Assembly: GCA_964586855.1 (NCBI GenBank)
Contig: CAZPHO010000001.1
Span: forward strand, 1 to 64,000
Direction: 5' to 3'
Source: CAYLXN01 sp964586855
GTDB taxonomy: Bacteria; Patescibacteriota; Saccharimonadia; Saccharimonadales; Saccharimonadaceae
DNA length: 64,000 nucleotides
Of this stretch, positions 17,155 through 24,998 are shown piece after piece. The notes beneath the pieces were generated by a model that saw only the letters and a list, made by a program, of their open reading frames with translations, was not told where the DNA came from and did no database searches. The stretch's first letter is position 1. Each line of letters starts with the position of its first letter. The translations under genes and the position numbers were made by a program.

Positions 17155-17601
17155 ATGTCTAAAGTGGCTATTGACAAGACTGTTTTTAAGCGCCTAGCCT
17201 ATCATGCCAAGCACTATTTATTTTTACCCAAAAACCTAGCACTGGTGATTGCGACGGTGATTGCGACAGTCTGGGTGTTTAGTGCTTTATCAGCTATGCA
17301 AGACAATTTTGAGTTGCAGCGTGAGCTGGACGCTAAACGTCAACAGCTAGCCTTGGTTCAGCTCGAGGTTGATAATTTAAGTTATGAGAGCGATTATTAT
17401 ACAACTAAAGAGTATCAGGAGTTGGCGGTGCGTGATCGGCTGGGGCTAGCTAGTCCAGGCGAGAAAGTTTTGGTGCTTGGGGAGTATTCCGATTGGGTGC
17501 GTGAGAAAAACCAAGCTATCGGCAACCAGGCGCAGCCATTGTCGCGTCCGAGTAACTTTAAGCAGTGGCTGAACTTCTTGTTCGGCGCTGAAAATGCCTA
17601 A
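17155..17601 (+). CDS. FtsB/DivIC-like septum formation initiator
   Basis: A 148-residue bitopic protein: a basic cytoplasmic start, one membrane helix (about 29-47), then a coiled-coil segment rich in Leu, Gln and Glu, and a conserved-type end VRDRLGLASPGEKVLVL, as in FtsB/DivIC proteins of the divisome. It follows the pilin gene by only four bases. The C-terminal Trp/Phe tail is longer than in typical FtsB. Confidence 0.75.
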   Translation: MSKVAIDKTVFKRLAYHAKHYLFLPKNLALVIATVIATVWVFSALSAMQDNFELQRELDAKRQQLALVQLEVDNLSYESDYYTTKEYQELAVRDRLGLASPGEKVLVLGEYSDWVREKNQAIGNQAQPLSRPSNFKQWLNFLFGAENA

Positions 17602-17614
17602 TCTCGCCTCTCCC

Positions 17615-17642
17615 TTGTATTTTTTAAAAAAGTCGGTATAAT
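17615..17642 (+). promoter_or_regulatory. Promoter upstream of the initiator tRNA array
   Basis: TTGTAT (17615-17620), a 16-base spacer and TATAAT (17637-17642). The first tRNA-like unit begins ten bases after the -10. Confidence 0.75.
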
Positions 17643-17650
17643 GTCGTGGT

Positions 17651-17842
17651 ATCGCGGGGTGGAGCAGCCTGGTCAGCTCCGTGATTGGATAAGCGCTCAT
17701 AACCTTTGGTTATAATCGCAAAACTAAACCTAGACCAGTAAACATTATCGCGGGGTGGAGCAGCCTGGTCAGCTCCGTGATTGGATAAGCGCTCATAACC
17801 TTTGGTTATAATCGCAAAACTAAACCTAGACCAGTAAACATT
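17651..17842 (+). repeat. Two identical 96-bp tandem units carrying the 5' part of tRNA-fMet
   Basis: Units 17651-17746 and 17747-17842 are identical. Each starts with the initiator tRNA acceptor strand and full D arm, then diverges after GCTC and carries an unrelated middle with GCTCATAACC, an ATAACC-TTT-GGTTAT hairpin and a TATAAT box, ending AAACATT. The true tRNA-fMet begins two bases into what would be a third unit. Neither unit has the tRNA 3' half, so neither can fold into a full tRNA. They may be degenerate duplications, a processed leader or an assembly product. Confidence 0.9.
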
Positions 17843-17844
17843 AT

Positions 17845-17922
17845 CGCGGGGTGGAGCAGCCTGGTCAGCTCGCTTGGCTCATAACCAAGAGGTCGCTGGT
17901 TCAAATCCAGCCCCCGCTACCA
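17845..17922 (+). tRNA. Initiator tRNA-fMet (CAT)
   Basis: A 78-base tRNA with encoded CCA. CGCGGGG at the 5' end faces CCCCGCT, leaving a C1-U72 mismatch typical of initiators, and the D arm GAGCAGCCTGGTCAGCTC matches bacterial fMet. The anticodon stem has only two of the usual three G-C pairs (TGG/CCA, so U29-A41 replaces G-C). Confidence 0.95.
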
Positions 17923-17930
17923 AAATTATT

Positions 17931-17967
17931 AAATCGCCCAGTTAGGGTGATTTTATTTTATTTTAAT
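17931..17967 (+). terminator. Intrinsic terminator of the tRNA-fMet unit
   Basis: A nine-base stem (17931-17939 with 17945-17953, one G-T pair), a five-base loop and a long T-rich tail. Confidence 0.85.
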
Positions 17968-17976
17968 AATTCAAGA

Positions 17977-19353
17977 TTAAAATTTGCTGAGACAGATTGA
18001 AATTAGCTCGCTCCAAGATAGAATTGGTCTCGAGGTGGCGCGGAGATCGCTGACGGTCATCCGCTTGGCAATCGCTAACCCAAGCTCACCAGCCAGGCTT
18101 TTGGCCTCTGGGCAAGCCAGAGTGGCACCAATGATTTGTCGACGGTCATTGACGGTCAGTTTTATGAACCCAGACGCTTGAGGATAAATGTTGTTGATCG
18201 GAGCTTCAGCCGCAGTTGCGATTCGGGACTTGCTGTTAATATTTTGCTTGATACAATCGTCCTCCGACAAGCCCAAGCTGGCAATCGGGGTTGCTAAGTC
18301 AATTGTTAGGGGCACGCCTCGATAATCAATCGTTTTTTGGCGGGTGTGCGACATATTGTAGCTAGCGATTTCGGCTTCTAAACTAGCATTAAAGGTCTGT
18401 TCTTCCAAGCCCAGAATATCACCAGCTGCATAAATTCGATAATTTGAAGTTTGTAGCTGTCGGTTGGTAATAATTCCATCGCTGTTATAGTCAACTAGTG
18501 CATTTTCCAATCCCAAGTCAGTGTTGGGCTGCTGGTCGACTGCGACCAGCACTTGGTCGACTCGGACATTGCGCTCAACTCCAGCGTGGGAAAACTTGAC
18601 GATTTTGCCCATCGGGTCGCTGCCAATCGATAGCACACGGCTGCTAGTGGCGACCGCGACTTGATAATCGTTGGATAGGGTGGTTTCTGCATGTTGGCCA
18701 ACTTCTTTGTCAAATTGAGGTAAGAGTCGGGTTGATAGTTCAGTGATAAATACCTCCGTGCCAAGGCTAGCAAAAATTTCCGCTAATTCAACCCCAACTT
18801 TATCTCCACCAACAATAAACAGGCTTTTTGGCGGCCGGCTGAGTTTAAAAGCGGTATCAGGTGTCAAATATCTCACTCGATCCAAGCCTTGGATGCGAGG
18901 AGCTCCCCAGTTGGCACCAGTAGCGATCAAAAACTTTTCAGCTTGATAAGTTTGCTGTTTAACCATGATTTGGTCGGGGCTAATAAAATGAGCTCGGCCA
19001 GAAATTAAATCTATTCCTTGGTCGGTGTAAAAACTGGTTTGTGTGACCGGATTTTGACTGATAGTTTTTTGAACTTGCCCCATCAAATTAGCATAATTAA
19101 GACTAATCCCATCTTGACGTAAGCCTGGTAATTTGGTGTGATGCGCCTCGTAATAGCGATTGACGGCCGAGCGAATAATGCTCAGCGGCAAATCAGTGGT
19201 GTTGGTGGCACTGCCGCCCAAGGCTCCAGCTTCGACCAAACCAACTTTTTTGCCAGTTAGCGCCAAAGTCAAAGCTGCTGCGCTACCAGCTAGCCCGCTA
19301 CCAATAACGATATAATCGTAAAGTTTAGTTTGTTGATTAGTTTGGCCCACCAT
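17977..19353 (-). CDS. Dihydrolipoyl dehydrogenase-like flavoprotein lacking the redox cysteines
   Basis: A 458-residue FAD/NAD(P)-dependent pyridine nucleotide-disulfide oxidoreductase fold: FAD motif VIGSGLAGSAAA near 17-28, NAD motif VGGDKVGVELA near 178, a second FAD motif RIYAAGDI near 308, and the dimerisation domain at the C-terminus. The position that normally holds the disulfide (GGTCLNVGCIPSK in the family) reads GGSATNTTDLPLS here, so both cysteines are replaced (Ala49, Asp54), and the C-terminal His-Pro catalytic pair is also absent. It cannot act as a normal disulfide reductase. An oxidase or transhydrogenase-type role is possible. Confidence 0.85.
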   Translation of the reverse strand: MVGQTNQQTKLYDYIVIGSGLAGSAAALTLALTGKKVGLVEAGALGGSATNTTDLPLSIIRSAVNRYYEAHHTKLPGLRQDGISLNYANLMGQVQKTISQNPVTQTSFYTDQGIDLISGRAHFISPDQIMVKQQTYQAEKFLIATGANWGAPRIQGLDRVRYLTPDTAFKLSRPPKSLFIVGGDKVGVELAEIFASLGTEVFITELSTRLLPQFDKEVGQHAETTLSNDYQVAVATSSRVLSIGSDPMGKIVKFSHAGVERNVRVDQVLVAVDQQPNTDLGLENALVDYNSDGIITNRQLQTSNYRIYAAGDILGLEEQTFNASLEAEIASYNMSHTRQKTIDYRGVPLTIDLATPIASLGLSEDDCIKQNINSKSRIATAAEAPINNIYPQASGFIKLTVNDRRQIIGATLACPEAKSLAGELGLAIAKRMTVSDLRATSRPILSWSELISICLSKF

Positions 19354-19362
19354 AGGTCTAGC

Positions 19363-19632
19363 CTAGATTATATCATGATAATGCCAATAAAAATACGCTG
19401 CCTCAGGATTTAGTTGTTGCAAAAATCGATAAGTGTTGGCCCGCAGGTCAAGACTGGTGACGACATCTTTATCCTCTAGCCATTCGTTGACTATATTGAG
19501 GGTGGCTTGAGCGATCGATTCAGCAGCGCCATCCGGATTGTTGGTGGCTAGGCAGCTTTTTTTGATACTAGCTAGTAGTTTTTTGGTCGATAAATCTTCG
19601 AACTGGCCAGTTGATTTGTAGACTTTTTTCAC
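19363..19632 (-). CDS. Free-standing ATP-cone domain protein
   Basis: An 89-residue protein that is almost wholly an ATP-cone domain: VYKSTGQFEDLSTKKLLASIKKS at the start, then a helical part ending NPEAAYFYWHYHDII. ATP-cones normally sit on ribonucleotide reductases or NrdR as nucleotide sensors; a lone copy could regulate a partner in trans. Its start overlaps the stop of the upstream membrane protein gene by four bases, and the flavoprotein follows ten bases downstream, so the three form one operon. Partner unknown. Confidence 0.75.
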   Translation of the reverse strand: MKKVYKSTGQFEDLSTKKLLASIKKSCLATNNPDGAAESIAQATLNIVNEWLEDKDVVTSLDLRANTYRFLQQLNPEAAYFYWHYHDII

Positions 19633-20342
19633 AGCATTAATTCCGGTAGGCTGTTGAGATTAATTGCTAGCACGATAATCAAAGTCCCAATAATTAGCAA
19701 TACCATCAAATTTAGAAAACGGTGAAAGCGCTGATTAAATTTAACGGTTTGGGTAACTGGTCGATTGGTGATCGACTGAAGGGCAATAATCAGCAGCGAC
19801 AAACCTCCCACAAAGCTAGCGAGGGTGATTAAGCTCATCAAGTAGTAGTTTTCAGGCTGAAAAGTGGTTGTTAGTGCCAGGCAAAAAGCCAATAATGAGC
19901 CGATAACAATTGGTAGCTGACCGATAATCGTAGCCATGCCAAGCATCATCGCTTCGGCAGTCGATTTGGTTTTTTGCGATCGAGTCAGCAGATATTGACG
20001 AAAATTATCGCTAATCCACGGATGAACTGGTTTTTTATTATAGCTATAGACAATCGCCATAATCATTAGTTCCAAACCTAAGATGGCAATAATTACAATC
20101 CAATAGAACTCACTGCTGACTGATTCCAAAATTAGATAATTTAACAGCGACAAGCTTGAAAGTAGGAGCCAGGTTATAAACACAGTACCAACGATAAACC
20201 ACCAACTCATTGTATTAACACGATGGCGAGCGGTCTGTTTGCCCAGGGTGTGTCCTCTAAAAAACGCCAAGGTCGACGAGCCGAGTCGCAAGCTGTTTAA
20301 CAGCGTAACTAACAGAATTCCAGTGCTTATTGCCAACCACAT
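19629..20342 (-). CDS. Six-helix membrane protein, unknown function
   Basis: A 237-residue integral membrane protein with about six hydrophobic helices and a charged loop near residues 105-130 (KKPVHPW, then TRSQKTKS). No family signature is recognised. Its stop overlaps the ATP-cone start, implying coupled expression. A TGGTATAAT extended -10 lies 13 bases before the ATG. Confidence 0.6.
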   Translation of the reverse strand: MWLAISTGILLVTLLNSLRLGSSTLAFFRGHTLGKQTARHRVNTMSWWFIVGTVFITWLLLSSLSLLNYLILESVSSEFYWIVIIAILGLELMIMAIVYSYNKKPVHPWISDNFRQYLLTRSQKTKSTAEAMMLGMATIIGQLPIVIGSLLAFCLALTTTFQPENYYLMSLITLASFVGGLSLLIIALQSITNRPVTQTVKFNQRFHRFLNLMVLLIIGTLIIVLAINLNSLPELML

Positions 20343-20385
20343 AACTAATGCTTAAATTATACCATAAGGGTTATTAAACTAGAAA

Positions 20386-20408
20386 CTATCGATAGAAAAT
20401 GGTAGAAT
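20386..20408 (+). promoter_or_regulatory. yebC -10 box with a palindrome in the promoter region
   Basis: TAGAAT (20403-20408) lies upstream of yebC. The perfect palindrome CTATCGATAG (20386-20395) lies between the -10 boxes of the two divergent genes and could be an operator. Confidence 0.4.
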
Positions 20409-20453
20409 AGGCTTAGTTTAATCACCAAACTTAATTCAAAAGGAGTTTTAACT

Positions 20454-21161
20454 ATGGCTGGACATAGCAAATGGGCAACCACCAAGCGCCAAAAAGCGGT
20501 TACTGATGCAAAACGTGGAGCAATTTTTACTAAAATCGGCAATCAGATTGCAATTGCGGCTCGCAAAGGCACTGATCCCGAGATGAATCCAGCGCTAGCG
20601 GCAGTGATTGAAGCTGCCAAGGCGGCCAACATGCCAAGGGCTAACATTGAGAAGGCAATCGCTCGAATCGAAGATAAAAATGCAGCTCAATTAGAGGAGG
20701 TGGTTTATGAGGCGTATGGGCAGGGGGGCGCAGCAATTATAATTGAAGCCGCAACCGATAATCGCAACCGAACTTTACCAGAAATCAAAACTGCTTTGAC
20801 TAAAAATGGTGGCCGGCTGGCTGATCCAGGTTCGGTCATGTTTCAATTCGAGCAAAAAGGCGTGATTGTGATTGACGATAAAACTGAAGATACGATTATG
20901 CTGGCGCTGGAGGCAGGTGCCGAAGATGCGGTCGAAGAGGCTGGCAATATGATTATCTATACGACCGCCAAGGATTTGATGCCAGTTCGGGCTGAATTAT
21001 TGGCGGCTGGTGTCAAAATTCGTTCAGCTGAGCTGGAATACATCGCTAAAGTCGAAGTCGACTTAAATTCTGAAGATCAGGCCAAGATTTTGAAACTGCT
21101 AGATGTAATTGACGAGCTTGATGACATAGTCAATGTTCACACCAACGCTCGTTTAGACTAG
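20454..21161 (+). CDS. yebC: YebC/PmpR family protein (translation/transcription regulator)
   Basis: A 235-residue YebC/TACO1-family protein starting with the highly conserved MAGHSKWATTKRQK, with the GTDPEMNPALAAVIEAAKAANMP segment near 40-60. Family members bind DNA as regulators or help ribosomes through difficult sequences. The ATG has an AAAAGGAG ribosome site. It is a single-gene unit with its own promoter. Confidence 0.93.
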   Translation: MAGHSKWATTKRQKAVTDAKRGAIFTKIGNQIAIAARKGTDPEMNPALAAVIEAAKAANMPRANIEKAIARIEDKNAAQLEEVVYEAYGQGGAAIIIEAATDNRNRTLPEIKTALTKNGGRLADPGSVMFQFEQKGVIVIDDKTEDTIMLALEAGAEDAVEEAGNMIIYTTAKDLMPVRAELLAAGVKIRSAELEYIAKVEVDLNSEDQAKILKLLDVIDELDDIVNVHTNARLD

Positions 21162-21190
21162 CCATAACATCTTTTACTTATAAAATCTAA

Positions 21191-21238
21191 TTGTTTATCT
21201 GTTAGCTTTGGATTAAAATAAGCTTAAACGTTTAAACG
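21191..21238 (+). promoter_or_regulatory. Promoter and palindrome of the Cys-rich protein gene
   Basis: TTGTTT (21191-21196), 17-base spacer and TAAAAT (21214-21219). The perfect palindrome CGTTTAAACG (21229-21238) lies around the expected start of transcription, ten bases before the ATG; an operator is possible. Confidence 0.55.
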
Positions 21239-21248
21239 AAAAATAAAA

Positions 21249-22783
21249 ATGAACGCACCAAAAAATAAACTTATTTTACAACTCCTGGGCTTAATTGTGG
21301 TAAGCTCGGTGGTTTTTATTAACTTTAACGCTTTGGCGCAAACTGAGCCGACACCGCCGCCAACTGAGATTCCAAAATCGACTTATCCCGATTTGCGGAT
21401 TGTTAANNNNNNNNNNNNNNNNNNNNNNNNNNNNNNNNNNNNNNNNNNNNNNNNNNNNNNNNNNNNNNNNNNNNNNNNNNNNNNNNNNNNNNNNNNNNNN
21501 NNNNNNACAAGTTGATCAATTCTCGACTAGCGGTTCAGCTCTATCACAACAATCAGCTGGTCGATCAGTTAAGTGGGGTTGATGGTCTGCCTTGGGCGAT
21601 AAAAACCAGCTCTGAAGTGCTGGCCCGTCAAGTTAACGAAGCCGGCGATTTAGTAGAGCCAGCTTCTTATCAGGAGTTGCTAGCTAGAGATTTGGCGGCC
21701 GATGAGTTGCCAGTTCTATGTGGACCTAGTTTGATTAAAATTGATAACCAATGCATCGAGTGCGCCGATAACGAAGAAGTGGTTGATAATCAATGTCTGC
21801 CTTGCGAAGGAGATGAGCGCTTGATCGATGGTCGATGTGTGCTGGACTGTTTGGATGATCAAGAGCCGCTAAATGGCCGATGTGCTGATAAGTGCCAGCC
21901 AAACTTTAGTCGTGATGCGGCTGGTGGCTGTCAGCCTATTTGTCGGGCCGATCAAGAATTAATTAACAGCAAATGTCTGCCTAAGTGTCTCTCTAGCTAT
22001 AAGCGAGATGGCGAGAAGTGTGTGCCTGATTGCAAACTTGGTTATGAAATCGGTTTTACCGGCACTTGCGTTTTGCAGTGCCAAGCTGGCTACCAGCGAC
22101 ATCCAGAAACTAATCGCTGCCGGCAAATTGCGGTGACTAGTGGCTCATCACAAACTCAACCTAAACCAACTGCTTGTGCGGCTGGCTATGAGATTGGCTT
22201 CACTGGAACTTGTGTCACCAAATGCCAGCCTGGCTATGTTCGCAATCCAACTACTAATCGTTGCCGCAAGCCAGCTACTGAATTTTGCCAAGTTGGTTAC
22301 GAATTAAATGACGCTGGTAATTGCGTCAAAGAATGCCAGCTTGGTTATTATCGAAATCCAGAAACTGGCCGTTGCCGCAAATTAGAAATCAACGGCTGCC
22401 AGCTCGGCTATGAAAAGGGTTTCACCGGCACTTGTGTCAAAGAATGCGAAGATGGCTATGCTCGCAGTCCAGAAACTAACCGTTGTCAAAAAATCAACGC
22501 AAGTCAGTGCAAAGATGGTTACGAAAAGGGCTTCACTGGCAGTTGTGTTAAAAAGTGTGAGGATGGCTATGAGCGCAGCCAAGAGACCAATCGCTGTCGC
22601 AAAGTTGTTTATCAAGCTACTGATCAGGATATTGACAATATGGTTGGCGCAGTTAAAGGCAGCAATAAAGAAGCAGTTGAATTGCAGTTGTCAACTGGTC
22701 AAACGGTTGTGGCTCTGCTCACGGCTGGTGGTGCGCTTGGTGTCAGTAAATTCCGAGCTATCAAGAAGTCTCTATTTGGCTAA
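21249..22783 (+). CDS. Cysteine-rich repeat surface protein (interrupted by an assembly gap)
   Basis: The N-terminus has a hydrophobic signal segment (about residues 9-30) followed by a Pro/Thr-rich stretch, then the gap at 21407-21506. The frame changes across the gap, so its true length is not 100. After the gap comes a short non-repeat part, six divergent short cysteine units, then five near-identical 32-residue repeats, each C-x11-C-x3-C-x12-C with GFTGTCV and ETNRCRK cores. The C-terminus has a weak hydrophobic segment and a basic tail. It is probably exported and stabilised by disulfides, as an adhesin or shield; the nearby Dsb/CcdA proteins would suit it. No known family is recognised. 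Confidence 0.75.
21407..21506. other. Assembly gap (100 N)
   Basis: Exactly 100 N, the usual placeholder for unknown length. The ORF on the left and the one on the right are in different frames. Confidence 1.
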
Positions 22784-22810
22784 TTAGCAGTCTATTGACT
22801 ATAGTGCTAA
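22784..22810 (+). promoter_or_regulatory. CIRCE element (HrcA operator) of clpB
   Basis: TTAGCAGTC-N9-TAGTGCTAA differs from the CIRCE consensus (TTAGCACTC-N9-GAGTGCTAA) at two of 18 positions and keeps the exact 9-base spacing. It covers the clpB -35 box, the expected position for HrcA repression that is lifted on heat shock. Confidence 0.85.
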
Positions 22811-22823
22811 TTTTGGTTACAAT
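22795..22823 (+). promoter_or_regulatory. clpB promoter
   Basis: TTGACT (22795-22800), 17-base spacer and TACAAT (22818-22823), overlapped by the CIRCE element. A Shine-Dalgarno AAAAGGAG follows before the ATG. Confidence 0.85.
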
Positions 22824-22844
22824 TAATCAAAAGGAGATTTTAAG

Positions 22845-24998
22845 ATGTATCCAAATGAACAAGCTGAAGACAATCAACAACCGCTCGAGAAGTATGGGCT
22901 AGATTTCACGCAATTGGCTCGTGACGGCAAGCTCGATCCAGTGATTGGCCGCGATCAAGAAGTCAGGCGGACAATGCAGATTCTCTCACGTCGGACTAAA
23001 AACAATCCAGTGCTGATCGGTGAGCCGGGGGTTGGCAAGACGGCGATTATCGAAGGTTTGGCGCAGAAAATTATCAAGGGCGATGCCCCAAGTTCGCTTA
23101 GAGATAAACGATTGATTAGCTTGGAGGTATCAAGTTTGTTGGCTGGAGCTAGCTTTAAGGGGCAGTTTGAAGAACGGGTCAAGGCCGTGCTCAAAGAAAT
23201 TGAAGATGCGGCTGGTGAGATAATTTTATTTATTGATGAAATCCACACTATTGTCGGGGCAGGTGGTGGTGGCGGCTCGGTTGACGTGGCCAACATGCTC
23301 AAGCCGATGCTGGCTCGTGGTCAATTGCGGTTAATTGGTGCCACCACAATTGCTGAGTATCACAAGTATATCGAGACTGATGCGGCCCTAGAGCGACGGA
23401 TGCAACCAGTAATGGTCGAGGAGCCGAGCGTCGAAGACACGATTGCTATTTTGCGTGGCATTCAGGAGAAATATGAAGTTCATCACGGGGTGAAGATCAC
23501 TGATGACGCTATTGTGTCGGCTGCTAAACTATCTGATCGTTATATCACGGGACGGTTTTTGCCTGATAAGGCAATTGATTTGATTGATGAAGCAACTTCA
23601 GGTCTAAAAATGCAACTCGAATCAATGCCAATCGAATTAGACCAGCTCAAACATAGAATTATGCAGCTTGAGATTGAGCAAACAGCCCTCAAGAAGGACA
23701 AGTCGCCTCGGGCAGTAGCTCGCAAGACCGAAATCGAAGCCGAAACTAAGAAGTTAAAAACTCAAGCTGAGCAAGTTGAAAGTCGCTGGCAGCAAGAAAA
23801 AGACATCATAGATGAGATAAATTCTAACACTGAACAAATCGATAAGCTAAATCGTAATCTTGAGCTAGCTGAGCGTGAAGCTGATTTGGCACTGGCCAGT
23901 AAGATTAAATATGGCGAGTTACCAGAGGCGCAAAAGCAACTCCAATCAGAGCGTGATAAGTTGAGTCAAATTCCCGAAACCGATCGATTGTTACGGCAGG
24001 AAGTGACCAGTCACGATGTGGCTGATGTTTTGGCCCGTTGGACGGGTATTCGGGTTAATCGTTTGCTAGAAACTGAAAGTCAAAAGCTAAAAAAGCTTGA
24101 ACTCAGCCTCGGCAAGCGAGTTATCGGCCAGGAAGACGCCATCAAAGCGGTGGCGAACGCAGTTCGTCGAGCTCGATCAGGGATAAATGATCCTCAGCGA
24201 CCAGATGGCTCATTTCTATTCTTGGGGGCGACTGGCGTTGGCAAGACCGAATTAGCTCGAGCTCTATCCGAACAGCTGTTTGATGACGAAACTAACATGA
24301 TTCGGATCGACATGAGTGAATATCTGGAGTCGCATACGATTAGTCGACTAATTGGCTCGCCGCCAGGCTATGTAGGCTATGATCAAGGTGGGCAGCTGAC
24401 TGAAGCCGTGCGTCGTCATCCGTATTCAGTGGTTTTGTTCGATGAAATCGAAAAAGCCCACCCCGATGTGCTCAATGTTTTGCTGCAAGTGCTTGATGAT
24501 GGTCGGTTGACTGATGGCCAAGGTCGGACGGTCGATTTTAGCAATGTGATTATCATCATGACTTCAAATGTGGCCTCGGAACTGACGGCTGAATACAGTC
24601 GTGCTACTGGCGATAAGCGCGAACAGTTGCGCCAACAAATCGACCAGCAAATGCGCCGCTATTTCAAGCCCGAGTTTCTGAATCGAATTGATGATATTGT
24701 AATTTTCAATAACATTGCGCCTGATGACATGGGACGAATTGTCGATGGTCAATTAGCGCGACTGGCCAAGGAATTAGCTAGCAGCAAGGATTTTCACCTA
24801 AAATTCACCGAGTCACTGAAAAAATATTTGGCTGAAACTGGCTTTAGCTTGGATTTTGGCGCTCGACCACTCAAGCGCTTAATCCAAAAAACGGTGCAGG
24901 ATGAGTTGGCACTGGCGATTATTGATGGCAAAATCAAAGATGGTGACAGTGTGGTGCTAGACTATCAAAACAAACGAGTCGTGCTCAAGGTCGACTAA
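22845..24998 (+). CDS. clpB: ClpB-type AAA+ disaggregase, lacking the N-terminal domain
   Basis: A 717-residue chaperone that threads aggregated proteins through its pore. It begins directly at the first AAA+ module (LEKYGLDFTQLARDGKLDPVIGRD), with Walker A GEPGVGKT at 59-66, a coiled-coil middle domain (about 245-385), and the second AAA+ module with GATGVGKTELARAL and the arginine-rich C-terminal GARPLKRLIQK. The usual ~150-residue N-terminal domain is absent, like the short ClpB form. The long M-domain favours ClpB over ClpC. A CIRCE element in the promoter shows heat-shock control. Confidence 0.9.
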   Translation: MYPNEQAEDNQQPLEKYGLDFTQLARDGKLDPVIGRDQEVRRTMQILSRRTKNNPVLIGEPGVGKTAIIEGLAQKIIKGDAPSSLRDKRLISLEVSSLLAGASFKGQFEERVKAVLKEIEDAAGEIILFIDEIHTIVGAGGGGGSVDVANMLKPMLARGQLRLIGATTIAEYHKYIETDAALERRMQPVMVEEPSVEDTIAILRGIQEKYEVHHGVKITDDAIVSAAKLSDRYITGRFLPDKAIDLIDEATSGLKMQLESMPIELDQLKHRIMQLEIEQTALKKDKSPRAVARKTEIEAETKKLKTQAEQVESRWQQEKDIIDEINSNTEQIDKLNRNLELAEREADLALASKIKYGELPEAQKQLQSERDKLSQIPETDRLLRQEVTSHDVADVLARWTGIRVNRLLETESQKLKKLELSLGKRVIGQEDAIKAVANAVRRARSGINDPQRPDGSFLFLGATGVGKTELARALSEQLFDDETNMIRIDMSEYLESHTISRLIGSPPGYVGYDQGGQLTEAVRRHPYSVVLFDEIEKAHPDVLNVLLQVLDDGRLTDGQGRTVDFSNVIIIMTSNVASELTAEYSRATGDKREQLRQQIDQQMRRYFKPEFLNRIDDIVIFNNIAPDDMGRIVDGQLARLAKELASSKDFHLKFTESLKKYLAETGFSLDFGARPLKRLIQKTVQDELALAIIDGKIKDGDSVVLDYQNKRVVLKVD

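Noticed and set aside
17651..17922. CRISPR array or group I intron in tRNA-fMet
   Set aside because: The units are 96 bp with no short repeat/variable spacer pattern, only two full copies exist, and the real tRNA has an uninterrupted anticodon loop.
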